Source: Roseiarcus sp050012775
Lineage (GTDB): Bacteria; Pseudomonadota; Alphaproteobacteria; Rhizobiales; Beijerinckiaceae
Direction of reading: 5' to 3'
Length of the DNA stretch: 64,000 bases
Assembly (NCBI GenBank): GCA_050012775.1
Contig: JBEKGN010000008.1
Location: 62,001-126,000 of the forward strand
The position numbers and the translations under genes are program-made. Shown here piece by piece: positions 61,095 through 64,000 of this stretch (positions are counted from its first letter, which is position 1; each line of letters starts with the position of its first letter). The notes under the pieces are model-generated. The model was not told the origin of the DNA, made no database searches, and was given only the letters and a program-made list of their open reading frames with translations.

Positions 61095-62896
61095 GAGGCC
61101 ACCGGCTGGATGCAGTCGGAGGGGCAGACCTGCGCGCACAATGTGCAGCCGATGCAGGTCCCCGGATCGATCTTCACCTTGTGGCGGCCGTCGTAGGTCT
61201 CATCGCACCAGACGATCGCGGGGCAGCCGAGATTCATGCAGGACTGACAGGCGACGCAGCCCGCGAGCGCGATCGCGAGCGGCGAGCCCTTGATCTTCAC
61301 GGGATCCAGCACGCAGGGGCGCTCGGAGATGACGACCGAAACGCCCTTGTGGACGATCGCCTCGCGCAAGGTCTGGTACATGTGGCCGACTTCGTAAGGG
61401 TCGACCCGGCGCACCCAGTCGACGCCGACGGCGCGGCAGATCGCCTCGTAATCCACCTTGGTGGTCGCCTCGCCGCGCAACGTGCGCCCGGTGCCCGGAT
61501 GGTCCTGGCCGCCCGTCATCGCCGTAATCGAATTGTCGAGAATGACGACGGTGATGTCGGCCTTGTTGTAGACGGCGTCGATGAGCGGCGGGATGCCCGA
61601 ATGCAGAAACGTCGAATCGCCGATCGTCGCCACCACCGGCTTTTTTTCGCCGGCGGCCGCCATGCCGACGGCGTTGGCGATGCTCGCGCCCATGCAGACG
61701 GTGGTGTCGATCGAGCGCAACGGCTCGACGGCGGCGAGCGTGTAGCAGCCGATGTCGCCCGCGACCCGCGCCTCGAGGCCGCGCAAGGCCAGATACGTCG
61801 CCGTGTGCGGGCAGCCCGCGCACAGCACTGGCGGGCGCGCCATCGGTTCGATGTGAAACGAAATCGGCGCCGGCGCGGCCTCCGCCGCTCCCGCGGCCGC
61901 GAGGCCGGCGCGCACGAGTTCGGGCGAGAGTTCGCCGAACCGCGGAAAGTGTTTCTTGCCTTCCGCCGCGAAGCCCATCGCGCGAATCTCTTTTTCCAGC
62001 GCGGGCTCGAGTTCCTCCACGACCAGCAGGCGCTCGACGGAAGCGGCAAAATCGCGAATGACGCCTTCGGGCAGCGGATAGGCCGCGCCGAGCTTCAGGA
62101 TCGAGGCGTTGGGCGCGACCTCCTTGACATAGAGATAGGCCGTCGAGCCGGTGACGACGCCGAAACGGGAATCGCCTTTCTCCCATCGGGTCAACGGCGA
62201 CGTTTCGAGATAGCGGCCGATCTTGGCCTCGCGCTCGATCACCTTGGGATGGAGGCGGCGCGCATTGGCCGGAATGGTCACGGTCTTGTTGGGCGCGTCG
62301 ACAAAGCCCTTGGCGGCGACGCTCTTGCGCGCGCCGACGCGCACGGCGCTGCGCGTGTGCGAAAGGCGCGTGGTCGAGCGCACGATCACCGGCGTGTCGA
62401 ACGCCTCGGAAATTTCGAAGGCGAGCTTGGTGAAATCGTGCGCCTCCTGCGCGTCGGACGGTTCGAGAACCGGCACGCCGGCGAAGCGCGCGAACAGGCG
62501 CGTGTCCTGCTCGTTCTGCGAGGAATGAATGCCCGGATCGTCGCATACGACGAGCACCAGGCCGGCGTGCGCGCCGATGTAGGACAGCGACATCAACGAA
62601 TCGGCGGCCACGTTGAGGCCGACGTGCTTCATCGCGGCCAAGGCGCGAACGCCCGATAGGGCCGCGCCGATCGCCACGTCGAGCGCGACCTTCTCGTTCG
62701 TCGACCATTCCGCGTAGACCTCGCTCGCGGGATACGCGCTCAGAGTCTCGAGGATTTCGGTCGACGGCGTGCCGGGATAAGCCGCGGCGACGCGCACGCC
62801 CGCTTCCCAGGCGCCGCGCGCGATCGCTTCGTTGCCCGTCAGCGGCAGAATCTCCGTCGCCGCTTCGGGTTCTCCGATCCGGACTCGTTGGTTCAT
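61091..62896 (-). CDS. iorA: Indolepyruvate:ferredoxin oxidoreductase alpha subunit
   Basis: 601 residues. LTGNEAIARGAWEAGVRVAAAYPGTPSTEI starts the TPP pyrimidine domain; CAGCPHTATYLALRGL and IGDSTFLHSGIPPLIDAVYNKAD give the TPP-binding domain; two [4Fe-4S] sites follow, CVACQSCMNLGCPAIVW and CIGCTLCAQVCPSDCI. It oxidatively decarboxylates aryl-pyruvates from aromatic amino acids to aryl-acetyl-CoA with ferredoxin as acceptor. GGGAGGATCGAGG precedes ATG 62896. First gene of the operon and divergent from paaK. Confidence 0.94.
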   Translation of the reverse strand: MNQRVRIGEPEAATEILPLTGNEAIARGAWEAGVRVAAAYPGTPSTEILETLSAYPASEVYAEWSTNEKVALDVAIGAALSGVRALAAMKHVGLNVAADSLMSLSYIGAHAGLVLVVCDDPGIHSSQNEQDTRLFARFAGVPVLEPSDAQEAHDFTKLAFEISEAFDTPVIVRSTTRLSHTRSAVRVGARKSVAAKGFVDAPNKTVTIPANARRLHPKVIEREAKIGRYLETSPLTRWEKGDSRFGVVTGSTAYLYVKEVAPNASILKLGAAYPLPEGVIRDFAASVERLLVVEELEPALEKEIRAMGFAAEGKKHFPRFGELSPELVRAGLAAAGAAEAAPAPISFHIEPMARPPVLCAGCPHTATYLALRGLEARVAGDIGCYTLAAVEPLRSIDTTVCMGASIANAVGMAAAGEKKPVVATIGDSTFLHSGIPPLIDAVYNKADITVVILDNSITAMTGGQDHPGTGRTLRGEATTKVDYEAICRAVGVDWVRRVDPYEVGHMYQTLREAIVHKGVSVVISERPCVLDPVKIKGSPLAIALAGCVACQSCMNLGCPAIVWCDETYDGRHKVKIDPGTCIGCTLCAQVCPSDCIQPVAS

Positions 62897-63165
62897 CGCG
62901 GCCTCGATCCTCCCAAGCGCTTGTCTTTGCGCCAATTCCAAGCCGCCGCGCAATGCGACATAGCGCCTTGGCGAACGAAAGCTCCGGATGGCGACGCCTT
63001 CCGGCCGACGCTGCCCAATTCATCGTCGCCGCAAATTGACATCCATCAAAAACAACCGTCGGCGACGCGCTAACGCCAGCATGCCGACCGTCCCCGATTG
63101 TCGCGAGGAGCGGCGGGAGAGCCGCGCCCGCTGGCGATGCGGGGCAGCGGAAGCCGGGGAGCGCC
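62897..63165. other. Divergent promoter region iorA / paaK
   Basis: 269 bases. Around 63035-63060 it is AT-rich with TTGACA on the + strand (no good -10 at 17 nt). No gene seen. Short unpaired elements only; no clear palindrome. Confidence 0.4.
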
Positions 63166-64000
63166 ATGAAGGGCCATCTGTCGCAACCGAGCGGGTTGGA
63201 GCCGATCGAGACCGCTTCGCGCGACGAACTGACGGCGCTGCAGACGACCCGACTGCAGTGGACGCTGAGTCACGTCTACGACAACGTTCCCCGCTATCGC
63301 GCCAAATTCGACGCCGCCGGCGTGCATCCGAGCGACCTGAAGAGCTTGTCCGATCTGGCCAAGTTCCCGTTCACGACCAAACAGGACCTGCGCGAGAATT
63401 ATCCGTTCGGCCTCGTCGCGCTGCCGCGGGAGCAAATTGCGCGCGTTCACGCGTCCTCGGGCACGACGGGACGTCCGACGGTGGTCGCCTATTCCAAGCG
63501 CGATCTCAACATGTGGGCGGACGTCATGGCGCGCTCGATGCGGGCGGCGGGCTGCCGGCCCGGCATGATGGTCCACATCGCCTTCGGCTACGGCCTGTTC
63601 ACCGGCGGCCTCGGCGCCCATGGCGGCGCGGAACGGCTGGGTTGCATGGTGGCGCCGGTCTCTGGCGGCATGACCGAGCGTCAGGCGCAACTCATCGCCG
63701 ACTTCAAGCCCGACATCGTGATGTCGACGCCTTCCTACATGCTCGCCATTCTCGACGAGATGCGCCGCGTCGGCGGCAATCCGCGCAAATCCAGCCTCAA
63801 GATCGGCATGTTCGGGGCCGAACCCTGGACCAACGCCATGCGTCAGGAGCTGGAGAGCGAGCTCGACATCGACGCACTCGACCTTTACGGCCTGTCCGAG
63901 GTGATCGGTCCGGGCGTCGCCAGCGAATGCGTCGAGACCAAGGACGGCCCGACCGTGTGGGAGGATCACTTCTACCCGGAGGTCGTCGATCCCGTGACCG
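63166..64000 (+). CDS. paaK: Phenylacetate--CoA ligase, N-terminal part
   Basis: 278 codons of an open frame that continues past the window. MKGHLSQPSGLEPIETASRD, then HVYDNVPRYRAKFDAAGVHPSDL, the AMP/ATP loop HASSGTTGRPTVVAYSKRDL and FGAEPWTNAMRQELE, LDLYGLSEVIGPGVASEC identify PaaK. It activates phenylacetate (aryl-acetates) to the CoA ester. GGGGAG precedes ATG 63166. Opposite the ior-kor operon, it fits aryl-acetate metabolism: Ior produces aryl-acetyl-CoA and the ligase can run either way between acid and CoA ester. Confidence 0.93.
   Translation, partial: MKGHLSQPSGLEPIETASRDELTALQTTRLQWTLSHVYDNVPRYRAKFDAAGVHPSDLKSLSDLAKFPFTTKQDLRENYPFGLVALPREQIARVHASSGTTGRPTVVAYSKRDLNMWADVMARSMRAAGCRPGMMVHIAFGYGLFTGGLGAHGGAERLGCMVAPVSGGMTERQAQLIADFKPDIVMSTPSYMLAILDEMRRVGGNPRKSSLKIGMFGAEPWTNAMRQELESELDIDALDLYGLSEVIGPGVASECVETKDGPTVWEDHFYPEVVDPVT

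Overview
The window is GC-rich bacterial chromosome, almost entirely core genes, and its content points to an alphaproteobacterium of the order Hyphomicrobiales (Rhizobiales). Supporting signs are the runs murA-DUF2948-hisD-UPF0262 and fdxA-carD, the murC-murB...ddl-ftsQ-ftsA-ftsZ-lpxC-bamD-recN block, a DUF2093 gene, and CtrA-type boxes (TTAA-N7-TTAAC). I would guess the Methylocystaceae/Beijerinckiaceae side of the order, but that is an inference. No rRNA, CRISPR array, intact phage or complete insertion sequence was seen.

Layout. 1-3.5 kb: the 3' end of moaA, grxD, glmM, then a very small ORF whose ribosome-binding region is complementary to 17 nt of the 16S rRNA 3' end, followed by a hairpin, then a lone OmpR-type winged-helix protein. 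3.6-9.5 kb (minus strand): a beta-oxidation operon (acyl-CoA dehydrogenase, thiolase, trifunctional-type FadJ/FadB protein) with a truncated GFA-type zinc protein inside it, preceded by a DUF2093 gene. 9.7-18.5 kb: alr, leuD, a Coa1-like membrane protein, an MltB-type transglycosylase, a 143-bp inverted repeat, a ParDE pair, a CLC channel, pgm and an unknown exported protein.

18.6-35.9 kb: cell-wall and division block. murC-murB are followed by an oppositely oriented fatty acid desaturase, then ddl-ftsQ-ftsA-ftsZ start afresh behind two perfect CtrA boxes. lpxC, bamD, recN, a small conserved protein, murA, DUF2948, hisD, UPF0262 and a methyltransferase follow. 36-43 kb: an orphan ModA with a ModE-like box, a hotdog thioesterase, a decayed integrase beside tRNA-Thr(GGT), kdsD, a beta-barrel outer-membrane protein behind a CtrA box, galU and galE.

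43.4-52 kb: a branched-chain amino acid type ABC transporter without its binding protein (livG, F, H, M), a ferredoxin reductase, murJ, and a protein matching only the C-terminal part of a larger helicase family. 52-64 kb: fdxA, a CarD regulator with a ~195-residue basic tail, glpD-glpK, and a minus-strand operon of two 2-oxoacid:ferredoxin oxidoreductases (iorA, iorB fused to a KorD-like ferredoxin, korA, korB, korC) divergent from paaK, which runs off the right end. The last block suggests aryl-pyruvate to aryl-acetyl-CoA metabolism coupled to low-potential ferredoxin.
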